This document shows positions 1-5,942 of a stretch of 13,686 nt of DNA, piece after piece; position 1 is the first letter of the stretch, and the number at the start of each line of letters is the position of its first letter. This stretch comes from Prolixibacteraceae bacterium (lineage in GTDB: Bacteria; Bacteroidota; Bacteroidia; Bacteroidales; Prolixibacteraceae), in assembly GCA_023229575.1 (NCBI GenBank), contig JALNYZ010000061.1, forward strand, positions 1-13,686. The letters run 5' to 3'. The position numbers and the translations under genes are program-made. The notes under the pieces were generated by a model that saw nothing but the letters and a program-made list of their open reading frames with translations, searched no databases and was not told where the DNA came from.

Positions 1-103
1 GGGCCGTTATCACATGACCGTTTTGTAATTCAACCCGAAACATCGCATTGGACAATGCTTCAATAATTGTTCCGTCTTGTTCAATAAATGATTGCTTTGA
101 CAT
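1..103 (-). CDS. infA: Translation initiation factor IF-1, 5' part only (runs off the left edge)
   Basis: This reads as the first 34 codons of IF-1, starting at an ATG at 103-101 and leaving the window in frame. The visible protein begins MSKQSFIEQDGTIIEALSNA and continues MFRVELQNGHVITA, which matches the start of the single OB-fold domain of bacterial IF-1 (about 72 residues in the family). IF-1 binds the A site of the 30S subunit and works with IF-2 and IF-3 in start-codon selection. No Shine-Dalgarno sequence precedes the ATG; the upstream bases are A/T-rich. It is separated from secY by 413 bases and has its own promoter candidate at 332-362, so it probably opens the alpha-type ribosomal operon, whose other genes lie outside. 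About half the gene is missing because of the window edge, not because of a mutation. Confidence 0.95.
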   Translation of the reverse strand, partial: MSKQSFIEQDGTIIEALSNAMFRVELQNGHVITA

Positions 104-154
104 AGAAACTAATACTTCTGCATTAAAATTGAAAACTCAAAATATTCCCCAAAC

Positions 155-168
155 TGCTCTTAAGAGCA
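155..168 (-). other. Small hairpin or palindrome in the infA leader
   Basis: The 14 bases TGCTCTTAAGAGCA form a perfect palindrome. In RNA they can fold into a 5-bp stem (TGCTC/GAGCA) with a TTAA loop. The stop codon of the 38-codon frame (TAA at 162-160) sits in the loop. No T-run follows directly on either strand, so it is not a standard intrinsic terminator. It could be a leader structure, a protein-binding site or chance. Confidence 0.35.
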
Positions 169-276
169 AACCTTAAAACATTCGATCATTCGACAGGGCT
201 CGATGAAGTAAACTCCCCTCTCTCCTTCCAACACCCAAATTGGTGGTCTTTTCATTGCCGCGCTCACTTCCATCAT
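160..276 (-). CDS. Possible 38-codon leader open reading frame upstream of infA
   Basis: The frame starts with a double ATG (276-271) and ends at TAA (162-160), 56 bases before the infA start. An in-frame TGA lies three codons upstream of the first ATG, so it cannot be longer at the 5' side. The product begins MMEVSAAMKRPPIWVLEGER and ends GVYFIEPCRMIECFKVCS. It has three cysteines, no signal peptide and no membrane segment. It lies wholly inside the predicted leader of the infA transcript. No Shine-Dalgarno sequence precedes it, which is normal in this phylum and so not informative. I do not recognise it as a known gene. The second half faintly recalls the first strands of Bacteroidota LytTR domains, but over too few residues to assign. 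It may be a leader peptide, a decayed gene fragment or a chance frame; chance is a serious possibility at this length. Confidence 0.25.
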   Translation of the reverse strand: MMEVSAAMKRPPIWVLEGERGVYFIEPCRMIECFKVCS

Positions 277-331
277 GGTAATTCAGAAAGTAATCATAAA
301 AAAACGGAGGCGATCAATTTTTTCAGGTCGG

Positions 332-362
332 CAAAGATACTGAAAAGAAAAAAAAGATACAA
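332..362 (-). promoter_or_regulatory. Bacteroidota-type -33/-7 promoter for infA and the downstream operon
   Basis: On the minus strand TTG at 362-360 is followed after exactly 20 bases by TATCTTTG at 339-332. This is a full match to the TTG-N19-21-TAnnTTTG pattern of the primary sigma factor in Bacteroidota. The spacer is very T-rich. Transcription would start a few bases downstream, around 325-328, giving an untranslated leader of about 220 bases before infA. A second, poorer box, TATCTTTT at 359-352, lies just upstream. Other TAnnTTTG matches in the window fall inside coding sequence without a suitably placed TTG, which makes this one stand out. The call is from sequence pattern only. Confidence 0.72.
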
Positions 363-516
363 CACTCTTTTTCGGAAACAGGTAAACTTCTATAAAATGA
401 TCAGAACGTATCAGCTGGCAACAATTGTATGTTCCACACTGATTTATGATGATGCTGTACAGCTAACTTGCCAGGATAATAAAATTCCTCACAATTTGTT
501 GGATCAACCAACCAGG

Positions 517-1860
517 TTACATATTCGCTCCGGCAGTACGACCCTTGATGCGACCAGACTTCAGCAATCCATCGTAGTGACGCATCAATAAGTGGCTCTC
601 AATCTGTTGCAATGTATCAAGGATTACCCCGACCATAATCAACAAAGAAGTACCGCCAAAGAAGTGTGCGAACGACGAATTTATACCCAAAATCATTGCG
701 AAAGCAGGTAGTATTGTGATCAATCCCAGGAAGATGGAACCAGGAAGCGTAATCCTCGACATAATGGTATCGATGTACTCAGCGGTTCTTTTTCCCGGTT
801 TGATGCCCGGAATGAATCCGCCATTTTTCTTCATATCCTCGGCCATTTGGTTAGGATTGATGGTGATAGCGGTATAGAAATAGGTAAATACAATTACCAT
901 CAAAAACATGATCGCATTGTACCAGAAACCAGTATAGTTAGTAAAGGATGCCATCATCCGTCCCATTGTATCCGAAGAGAAGAGGCCGGCCACCGTGGCA
1001 GGGATAAACATGATTGCCTGCGCAAAAATGATCGGCATAACACCAGCAGCGTTTACTTTCAGCGGAATATACTGACGAACACCGCCGTACTGACGATTAC
1101 CGACGATCCTTTTAGCGTATTGTACCGGCACTTTACGTGTACCCTGAACCAATAGGATCGTACTGGCGATAACCAGCAGGAAGACCACCAATTCAACAAT
1201 CAACATGATAAATCCTTTCCCCTGTTCAGCCAACCTGCTAACAAATTCCTGAGCCAGTGATTGAGGCAAACGGGCAATAATACCAATCATGATAATCAAT
1301 GATATTCCATTCCCGATCCCTTTGTCCGTGATCCGCTCCCCAAGCCACATGATAAACATGGAACCGGCAGCCAGAACAATGGTTGAACTCACATTGAATG
1401 CAAAAGCACCAACCAAAAATGCCTGTTCAGGAAGTTGATACCTAAGGTTAGCCAAATAAGCCCAACCCTGGAAGACCAAAATCACAACGGTCAGATAACG
1501 GGTCATCTGGTTGATTTTTCTTCTACCAGACTCACCTTCTTTTTGCAGCTTTTGAATGTAAGGAACTGCAAATCCCAAAAGCTGGATCACGATCGAAGCA
1601 CTGATGTAAGGCATGATTCCCAATGCAAAGATTGATGCATTGGAAAAAGCACCTCCGGAGAACATGTTCAGCAGTCCAAGAATCCCATCAGATGTCTGAT
1701 TTCTTAAAGCTTCAAAATGAGCAGGATTTGGATCGATACCAGGCAAGATGACAAAGGAACCAAAACGGTAAACCATCAGGAACAGCAGGGTCACACTTAA
1801 CCGGGATCGTAAATCCTCAATTTTATAAATGTTCTTAAGCGTTTCGATCAACTTTTTCAT
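517..1860 (-). CDS. secY: Preprotein translocase subunit SecY
   Basis: SecY is the channel-forming subunit of the SecYEG translocon in the inner membrane. It passes unfolded proteins to the periplasm with SecA or inserts nascent membrane proteins from docked ribosomes. The 447-residue product has the family length and about ten hydrophobic segments, beginning near residues 20-40 and ending near 400-418. Recognisable parts are the plug and second-segment region (about 62-90, with GLLNMFSGG), the GERITDKGIGNGIS stretch at 174-187, and the cytosolic C5 loop GGFIPGIKPGKRT (about 347-359), which contacts ribosome and SecA. The tail contains LLKSGRIKGR. It starts 5 bases after the rplO stop, so it is the last gene of the spc group, as in most bacteria. 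No Shine-Dalgarno sequence is seen. It is followed by the 413-base gap rather than by map or infA directly. Confidence 0.98.
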   Translation of the reverse strand: MKKLIETLKNIYKIEDLRSRLSVTLLFLMVYRFGSFVILPGIDPNPAHFEALRNQTSDGILGLLNMFSGGAFSNASIFALGIMPYISASIVIQLLGFAVPYIQKLQKEGESGRRKINQMTRYLTVVILVFQGWAYLANLRYQLPEQAFLVGAFAFNVSSTIVLAAGSMFIMWLGERITDKGIGNGISLIIMIGIIARLPQSLAQEFVSRLAEQGKGFIMLIVELVVFLLVIASTILLVQGTRKVPVQYAKRIVGNRQYGGVRQYIPLKVNAAGVMPIIFAQAIMFIPATVAGLFSSDTMGRMMASFTNYTGFWYNAIMFLMVIVFTYFYTAITINPNQMAEDMKKNGGFIPGIKPGKRTAEYIDTIMSRITLPGSIFLGLITILPAFAMILGINSSFAHFFGGTSLLIMVGVILDTLQQIESHLLMRHYDGLLKSGRIKGRTAGANM

Positions 1861-1865
1861 CAGAA

Positions 1866-2312
1866 TCAGATTAATTCGGTAGTACCTTCCAATTTTTCAA
1901 TGGCCTCTTTTGCCGATTTAGAGAAAGCGTGTGCTTTTACAACCAATTTGCTTTTCAACTCACCTTTGGCAAGGATCTTTATTTTGTCATTTTTACTGAC
2001 AAATCCAGCCTCTATAAATGTCTGAAAATCGATGGTTGTAATCCCTGATTCCTCGGCCAATTGTTGTAGTGCACTAAGGTTAATAGCTTTATATTCAACG
2101 CGGTTGATGTTCTTGAAGCCAAACTTAGGAACAAGACGTTGCAGCGGCATCTGACCTCCCTGGAATGCTTTTTTTGATGAGTATCCCGAGCGTGATTTAG
2201 CCCCCTTGTGGCCTCGGGTTGAAGTACCACCGTGACCCGAACCTTGTCCGCGACCAATCCGCTTTTCTTTTCTAACAGAACCTTTAGCAGGTTTTAAGTT
2301 ATTTAATTCCAT
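1866..2312 (-). CDS. rplO: 50S ribosomal protein L15 (uL15)
   Basis: L15 is a large-subunit protein whose extended N-terminal arm threads into 23S rRNA and joins late in 50S assembly. The 148-residue product has the expected glycine- and lysine-rich arm, including RIGRGQGSGHGGTSTRGHKG (18-37), then GGQMPLQRLVPKFGFKN (52-68), and a globular C-terminal domain that ends ...EGTTELI. The length is normal. It lies between rpmD (12 bases upstream) and secY (5 bases downstream), the usual spc order. The start at MELNNLKPAKGS matches the family and is preceded by an A/T-rich spacer without a Shine-Dalgarno sequence. Confidence 0.98.
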   Translation of the reverse strand: MELNNLKPAKGSVRKEKRIGRGQGSGHGGTSTRGHKGAKSRSGYSSKKAFQGGQMPLQRLVPKFGFKNINRVEYKAINLSALQQLAEESGITTIDFQTFIEAGFVSKNDKIKILAKGELKSKLVVKAHAFSKSAKEAIEKLEGTTELI

Positions 2313-2324
2313 TTATAAGAAATA

Positions 2325-2507
2325 TTAATCGTTAACTTCTTCAACCTTCACTAAGTGCTGAAGTTTTCTAACCATTCCCAGAATCTCGGGTGTGGACTCA
2401 TGAACCTTAGGTTGATTCAATTTGTGCAGGCCGAGCGCATCAATGATTTTCTTTTGAGCCTTGGATGCGCCAATTTTGCTCTTAAACTGTGTAATACGAA
2501 TTTTCAT
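2325..2507 (-). CDS. rpmD: 50S ribosomal protein L30 (uL30)
   Basis: L30 is a small large-subunit protein on the solvent side of the 50S particle. The 60-residue product has the bacterial short-form length. It carries the typical first strand with IRITQFKSKIG (3-13), then the helix QKKIIDALGLHKLNQPKVHE (about 18-37) and the closing GMVRKLQHLVKVEEV. It sits between rpsE (15 bases upstream) and rplO (12 bases downstream), exactly where the spc group has it. Not all bacteria keep this gene, so its presence as an intact frame is worth recording. Confidence 0.97.
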   Translation of the reverse strand: MKIRITQFKSKIGASKAQKKIIDALGLHKLNQPKVHESTPEILGMVRKLQHLVKVEEVND

Positions 2508-2522
2508 AATGTACTTTAGATT

Positions 2523-3038
2523 TTATCCGTTAAACACTTTGTCCAGAGCTACGCCGCGGTGTTCAGCAACAGTGTAGGCATCTCTCAGTTCGACCAATGC
2601 TTCAAAAGTTGCCTTTACCAGGTTGTGAGGGTTTGATGATCCTTTGGATTTTGCAAGGATATCATGGATTCCAACACTTTCCAGAACGGCGCGCATAGCA
2701 CCTCCGGCCTTCACACCAGTACCCGAAGAAGCTGGTTTCAACAAGACATTTGCCCCACCGAATTTTGCGGTTTGTTCGTGAGGAACAGTCCCGTGAATAA
2801 TCGGAATTTTAACGAGGTTTTTCTTTGCTGCATCAACGCCTTTGGCGATGGCTGCTGTAACCTCACTGGCTTTTCCAAGACCCCATCCAACAATACCGTC
2901 TTCGTTTCCGACGACAACTATAGCTGAAAAGCTGAAAGTTCTACCTCCTTTGGTAACCTTGGTGACCCGGTTGATTGCAACTAACCTGTCCTTAAGCTCA
3001 AGATCGCTGGTTTTTACTTTTTTAATATTTTTCGCCAT
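2523..3038 (-). CDS. rpsE: 30S ribosomal protein S5 (uS5)
   Basis: S5 lies at the mRNA entry side of the 30S subunit, helps unwind mRNA and affects decoding accuracy. The 171-residue product has the N-terminal dsRNA-binding-like fold with the family signature NRVTKVTKGGRTFSFSA (23-39) and VVVGNEDGIVGWGLGKASEV (41-60). The C-terminal domain includes the glycine-rich LKPASSGTGVKAGGAMRAV (100-118). Length is normal. It starts 5 bases after the rplR stop. A GGAGG in the last codons of rplR lies about 19 bases upstream of the ATG, too far for a normal ribosome-binding site. In E. coli, changes in the N-terminal domain give spectinomycin resistance; the VTKGG region here looks wild type. Confidence 0.98.
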   Translation of the reverse strand: MAKNIKKVKTSDLELKDRLVAINRVTKVTKGGRTFSFSAIVVVGNEDGIVGWGLGKASEVTAAIAKGVDAAKKNLVKIPIIHGTVPHEQTAKFGGANVLLKPASSGTGVKAGGAMRAVLESVGIHDILAKSKGSSNPHNLVKATFEALVELRDAYTVAEHRGVALDKVFNG

Positions 3039-3043
3039 AACGG

Positions 3044-3400
3044 TTATATTTTTAAACCTCCTTCACGTGCAGCTTCAGCCACTGCTTTAACTCGTCCATG
3101 ATATAAGTTGCCTCCGCGATCGAAGCAGGCGGTGGTGATTCCGGCAGCAAGTGCCTTTTCAGCAGCCAATTTCCCGACAAGGGCAGCTTTTTCAGTTTTG
3201 GTTCCGGCTTGAGAAGCGATTTCTTTGTTTAATGAAGAAACTGCCAACAAGGTTTTTCCCGCTACATCGTCAACAAACTGAACAGATATCTGCTTGTTGC
3301 TGCGAAAGATACTCATGCGAGGAACCTCTGAGGAACCGGAAACAATTTTCCGGATTCTCATGCGAATTCTATCTCTTCTTTGAATTTTTGTAAGAGCCAT
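3044..3400 (-). CDS. rplR: 50S ribosomal protein L18 (uL18)
   Basis: L18 binds 5S rRNA with L5 and helps dock it into the central protuberance of the 50S subunit. The 118-residue product has the basic N-terminal tail (RRDRIRMRIRKI, 8-19), the SIFRSNKQISVQFVDD strand pair (30-45) and the conserved C-terminal block starting FDRGGNLYHGRVKAVAEAAR (93-112). The length fits bacterial L18. It lies 13 bases after rplF and 5 before rpsE. No Shine-Dalgarno sequence precedes the ATG. Confidence 0.98.
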   Translation of the reverse strand: MALTKIQRRDRIRMRIRKIVSGSSEVPRMSIFRSNKQISVQFVDDVAGKTLLAVSSLNKEIASQAGTKTEKAALVGKLAAEKALAAGITTACFDRGGNLYHGRVKAVAEAAREGGLKI

Positions 3401-3413
3401 AACTAAAAATCAT

Positions 3414-3971
3414 TTATTTTTTAGAAGCCGATTTACCGGCTTTGCGACGCAATACTTCGCCAACGAATTTAACACCTTTACCTTTGTAAGGTTCAGGCAT
3501 TCTGAACGACCTGATTTTAGCCGCAACATGACCGATCAACTGTTTATCAGCACATTTAAGCGTGATGATAGGGTTGGCTCTTTTGTCAGTAACAGCTGTA
3601 ACGCTTACCTCTTTTGGCAATTGCAGGTAAGTGTGGTGAGAATGTCCCAATACCAGGTCAAGAACCTGTTCTTGTGATTCTGCACGGTAACCAACTCCAA
3701 CCAATTCGAGTTTCACTTCATAGCCTTTTGATACACCCTGAACCATGTTGTTCAAGAGTGAACGGTACAATCCGTGCAATGCACGGTGACGTTTTTGTTC
3801 CGTAGGACGTTTTACCAAAATCTGGCTGCCTTCAACCACAATTTCGATCTCTTTGTCTACTTTCTGAACCAGGGTGCCCAGCGCTCCTTTAACGGTGACA
3901 ACATTTTCATTGTCGACGTTTATCGTAACTCCGGCGGGTAAATCAATGGGAAGTTTTCCAATCCTTGACAT
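3414..3971 (-). CDS. rplF: 50S ribosomal protein L6 (uL6)
   Basis: L6 binds helix 97 and the sarcin-ricin loop region of 23S rRNA near the factor-binding site and is needed late in 50S maturation. The 185-residue product shows the two repeated L6 domains: the first starts MSRIGKLPIDLPAGVTI, and the second carries the signature PEPYKGKGVKF (159-169) before a lysine-rich tail. Length is slightly above E. coli L6, within the family range. The start is 15 bases after the rpsH stop. Unlike nearly every other gene here it has a strong Shine-Dalgarno sequence, AAAGGAGG, six bases before the ATG, which also fixes the start. Confidence 0.98.
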   Translation of the reverse strand: MSRIGKLPIDLPAGVTINVDNENVVTVKGALGTLVQKVDKEIEIVVEGSQILVKRPTEQKRHRALHGLYRSLLNNMVQGVSKGYEVKLELVGVGYRAESQEQVLDLVLGHSHHTYLQLPKEVSVTAVTDKRANPIITLKCADKQLIGHVAAKIRSFRMPEPYKGKGVKFVGEVLRRKAGKSASKK

Positions 3972-3977
3972 AATAAT

Positions 3978-3985
3978 CCTCCTTT
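3978..3985 (-). promoter_or_regulatory. Strong Shine-Dalgarno sequence of rplF
   Basis: On the minus strand AAAGGAGG (3985-3978) lies six bases (ATTATT) before the rplF ATG, inside the 15-base rpsH-rplF gap. It is a near-complete complement of the 16S rRNA 3' end at ideal spacing. Most other starts in the window have only A/T-rich leaders, so this site is an exception in a phylum that largely does without Shine-Dalgarno pairing. Confidence 0.7.
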
Positions 3986-3986
3986 A

Positions 3987-4385
3987 TTAATAAACGTAAC
4001 ATAATATTTCACCACCAACGTTCAAATCTTTGGCCTCTTTATCGGTAATTACACCTTTGGAGGTAGAGATGATAGCGATACCCAAACCGTTCAGTACCCT
4101 TGGGACATCTTCAATTCCGCAGTAGCGGCGAAGTCCTGGTTTAGAGACACGTTTTAGATTTTTGATTGCCGGCGTACCATCAGCGGGATGGTATTTCAGG
4201 GCAATTTTGATGCTTCCCTGGTAATTGACTTCTTCATCAAATTTATAATTGAGTATGTACCCTTTTTCTTTCAGAATTCTGGTAATCTCTTTTTTAATGT
4301 TTGACGCAGGGATTTCCACGACTTTGTGTTTTGCTTTGATAGCATTTCTTAGTCGGGTCAAGTAATCTGCAATAGGATCTGTCAT
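3987..4385 (-). CDS. rpsH: 30S ribosomal protein S8 (uS8)
   Basis: S8 binds helix 21 of 16S rRNA and organises the central domain of the 30S subunit. In E. coli it also represses translation of the spc operon by binding mRNA near rplE; no matching site was identified here. The 132-residue product has the N-terminal DPIADYLTRLRNA block (3-15) and the C-terminal signature STSKGVITDKEAK (107-119), followed by the usual GGEILCYVY end. The length is normal. It starts 20 bases after rpsN with an A/T-rich spacer. Confidence 0.98.
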   Translation of the reverse strand: MTDPIADYLTRLRNAIKAKHKVVEIPASNIKKEITRILKEKGYILNYKFDEEVNYQGSIKIALKYHPADGTPAIKNLKRVSKPGLRRYCGIEDVPRVLNGLGIAIISTSKGVITDKEAKDLNVGGEILCYVY

Positions 4386-4405
4386 CTTTGCAATAATTTA
4401 AACGA

Positions 4406-4675
4406 TTACCAACTTGCTTTTTTAACTCCGGGTATTAGGCCGCTAGAGGCCATTTCCCGGAACTGAATTCTGGAAATACCAAACTGGCGCATGTATCCTT
4501 TCGGACGACCTGTCAGTTTGCAACGATTGTGCAGACGAATCTTTGCCGAGTTTTTAGGCAAAAGGCTCATACCGATGTAGTCACCTTCAGCTTTTAATCT
4601 GGCACGCTTTTCCGCAAACCTTTCAACGAGTTTTGCACGCTTCACTTCGCGGGCTTTCATTGATTCTTTAGCCAT
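4406..4675 (-). CDS. rpsN: 30S ribosomal protein S14, zinc-free form (uS14)
   Basis: S14 belongs to the head of the 30S subunit near the A and P sites. The 89-residue product carries the signature NRCKLTGRPKGYMRQFGISR (50-69) and the closing GLIPGVKKASW. It has a single cysteine (Cys52), so it cannot form the four-cysteine zinc ribbon of the short C+ form. Its length also matches the zinc-independent C- form. It lies 5 bases after rplE and 20 before rpsH, the usual spc position. The start MAKESMKARE fits the family, although an internal Met6 exists. Confidence 0.98.
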   Translation of the reverse strand: MAKESMKAREVKRAKLVERFAEKRARLKAEGDYIGMSLLPKNSAKIRLHNRCKLTGRPKGYMRQFGISRIQFREMASSGLIPGVKKASW

Positions 4676-4680
4676 ATCTT

Positions 4681-5238
4681 TTAGTTCTTTTTTGCGTTCT
4701 TGAACGGTAAACCAAAACTTTTCAGTAGTGCATATCCCTCCTCGTCGTTCTTTGCAGTCGTTACGAAGGTGATGTTGTAACCATTCATTTTGGTTACTTT
4801 ATCCATCACGATTTCAGGAAAGATAATCTGCTCGGTAACACCAAGCGTGTAGTTGCCACTACCATCGAATTTGTCGGCAATGCCTTTAAAGTCGCGGATG
4901 CGGGGAAGTGCAATGGAGACCAAACGATCCAAAAATTCATACATACGGTCACTGCGCAGGGTTACCCTTACACCGATCGGCATTTTCTTACGAAGTTTGA
5001 AGTTGGCAATGTCCTTTTTAGAGATAGTAGAAACCGGTTTCTGACCGCTGATAGAGGCTAGCTCTTCGATGGCTACCTCCATGATTTTTTTATCGGCAAT
5101 TGCAGAACCAAGACCTTGATTGATGATAATCTTTTCCAGTACCGGAACCTGCATAACAGATTTGTAGCTAAACTCCTTCTGCAAAGCAGGAACAATCTCC
5201 TCCTGATATTTGCGTTTAAAAGTAGGTGTGTATCCCAT
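4681..5238 (-). CDS. rplE: 50S ribosomal protein L5 (uL5)
   Basis: L5 binds 5S rRNA, sits in the central protuberance and contacts P-site tRNA and S13. The 185-residue product has the family signature VLEKIIINQGLGSAIADKK (33-51), then KLRKKMPIGVRVTLR (81-95) and the C-terminal GYNITFVTTAKNDEEGYALL (153-172). The start codon overlaps the rplX stop as TAATG, which suggests translational coupling. A GA-rich stretch in the last rplX codons (GGGGAGGAG, 5255-5247) lies 8-10 bases before the ATG and could pair with 16S rRNA. Length is normal. Confidence 0.98.
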   Translation of the reverse strand: MGYTPTFKRKYQEEIVPALQKEFSYKSVMQVPVLEKIIINQGLGSAIADKKIMEVAIEELASISGQKPVSTISKKDIANFKLRKKMPIGVRVTLRSDRMYEFLDRLVSIALPRIRDFKGIADKFDGSGNYTLGVTEQIIFPEIVMDKVTKMNGYNITFVTTAKNDEEGYALLKSFGLPFKNAKKN

Positions 5239-5561
5239 TACTTAATCTCCTCCCCTGATTTTTTTGAATACCTAACTAGTTTCCCGTCTTTATCGAGTTT
5301 GCGCCCGATACGGGTAGGTTTCCCTGTTTTAGGATCTTTCAGCATCAAATTTGAAACGTGGATAGACGCCTCCTGTTTGATGATGCCTCCTTGTGGGTGC
5401 TTGGAATTTGGTTTTGTATGTTTAGATACAAGATTAACTCCTTCTACGATGGCACGATCCTTTTCTCTGACCACTTCAAGTACTTTCCCTTCGGAGCCTC
5501 TTGAATTGCCGGAGATTACGACGACCGTGTCTCCTTTCTTTACATGTAATTTTTTCTGCAT
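5238..5561 (-). CDS. rplX: 50S ribosomal protein L24 (uL24)
   Basis: L24 starts 50S assembly by binding the 5' domain of 23S rRNA and lies near the peptide exit. The 107-residue product has the N-terminal KOW motif (KKGDTVVVISGNSRGSEGKV, 8-27), then the HTKPNSKHPQGGIIKQEASI segment (48-67) typical of bacterial L24, and a basic C-terminal part with GRKLDKDGKLVRYSKKSGE. Its stop overlaps the rplE start by one base. It begins 14 bases after rplN without a Shine-Dalgarno sequence. Confidence 0.97.
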   Translation of the reverse strand: MQKKLHVKKGDTVVVISGNSRGSEGKVLEVVREKDRAIVEGVNLVSKHTKPNSKHPQGGIIKQEASIHVSNLMLKDPKTGKPTRIGRKLDKDGKLVRYSKKSGEEIK

Positions 5562-5575
5562 GGTCTGATTTAATA

Positions 5576-5941
5576 TTAAAGTACTTCAGGTGCCAGTGAG
5601 ACAATCTTCATGAAGTTGTCACGAAGTTCACGGGCCACTGGTCCGAAGATACGTGTACCTCTCATCTCGCCTGCAGCATTCAGCAGTACAATAGCGTTAT
5701 CATCAAAACGGATGTAAGAACCGTCGCTGCGGCGCACCTCCTTGGAAGTACGTACAACGACCGCTTTAGAAACCGATCCTTTTTTGGTATCGCTGCCTGG
5801 CAGTGCGGTTTTCACAGTCACAACAACTTTATCTCCAACAGAGGCGTAACGTTTTTTTGTTCCGCCCAGTACCCGGATAACCAGGGCTGTTTTAGCACCG
5901 CTATTATCTGCAACTGTACAACGTGATTCTTGCTGTAACAT
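5576..5941 (-). CDS. rplN: 50S ribosomal protein L14 (uL14)
   Basis: L14 lies at the subunit interface, makes bridge contacts with 16S rRNA and is the docking site of the silencing factor RsfS. The 121-residue product begins MLQQESRCTVADNSGAKTAL, the canonical L14 start, continues with VIRVLGGTKKRYASVGDKVV, and ends FMKIVSLAPEVL. It is the first gene of the spc group in E. coli, where a promoter precedes it. Here only one base separates it from rpsQ, so no separate promoter fits in the gap and it is probably read from upstream. Confidence 0.98.
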   Translation of the reverse strand: MLQQESRCTVADNSGAKTALVIRVLGGTKKRYASVGDKVVVTVKTALPGSDTKKGSVSKAVVVRTSKEVRRSDGSYIRFDDNAIVLLNAAGEMRGTRIFGPVARELRDNFMKIVSLAPEVL

Positions 5942-5942
5942 A

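Larger units (their letters stand above)
104..516. other. Long intergenic interval between secY and infA
   Basis: This 413-base stretch is the only gap in the window longer than 47 bases. It holds a Bacteroidota-type promoter (332-362, minus strand), a leader of about 220 bases with a 38-codon open frame (160-276), a small hairpin (155-168), a short tandem repeat (179-194) and a 17-base purine run (213-229). Between the secY stop and the promoter there are only weak inverted repeats: GTTGG/CCAAC with a 5-base loop at 498-512, and the 10-base palindrome GCTGTACAGC at 454-463. Neither is followed by a T-run, so I see no convincing intrinsic terminator for the upstream operon. Reading the minus strand I found no trace of methionine aminopeptidase (map), which occupies this place in Bacteroides-type operons. 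A plus-strand frame at 397-591 overlaps the end of secY and looks like chance. Confidence 0.75.

Noticed and set aside
498..512. GTTGG/CCAAC hairpin just after the secY stop as a terminator
   Set aside because: The stem is only 5 bp and is not followed by a T-run on the minus strand, so it does not meet the pattern of an intrinsic terminator.
397..591. 64-codon plus-strand frame in the secY-infA gap
   Set aside because: It overlaps the 3' end of secY on the opposite strand, has no recognisable product, and the promoter evidence in the gap points the other way.
2120..2127. TAAGTTTG (minus strand) resembling a -7 box inside rplO
   Set aside because: It encodes conserved L15 residues (PKFGF region) and has no TTG at the required distance upstream.
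3060..3064. GGAGG upstream of rpsE as a ribosome-binding site
   Set aside because: It lies in the last codons of rplR about 19 bases before the rpsE ATG, outside useful spacing.
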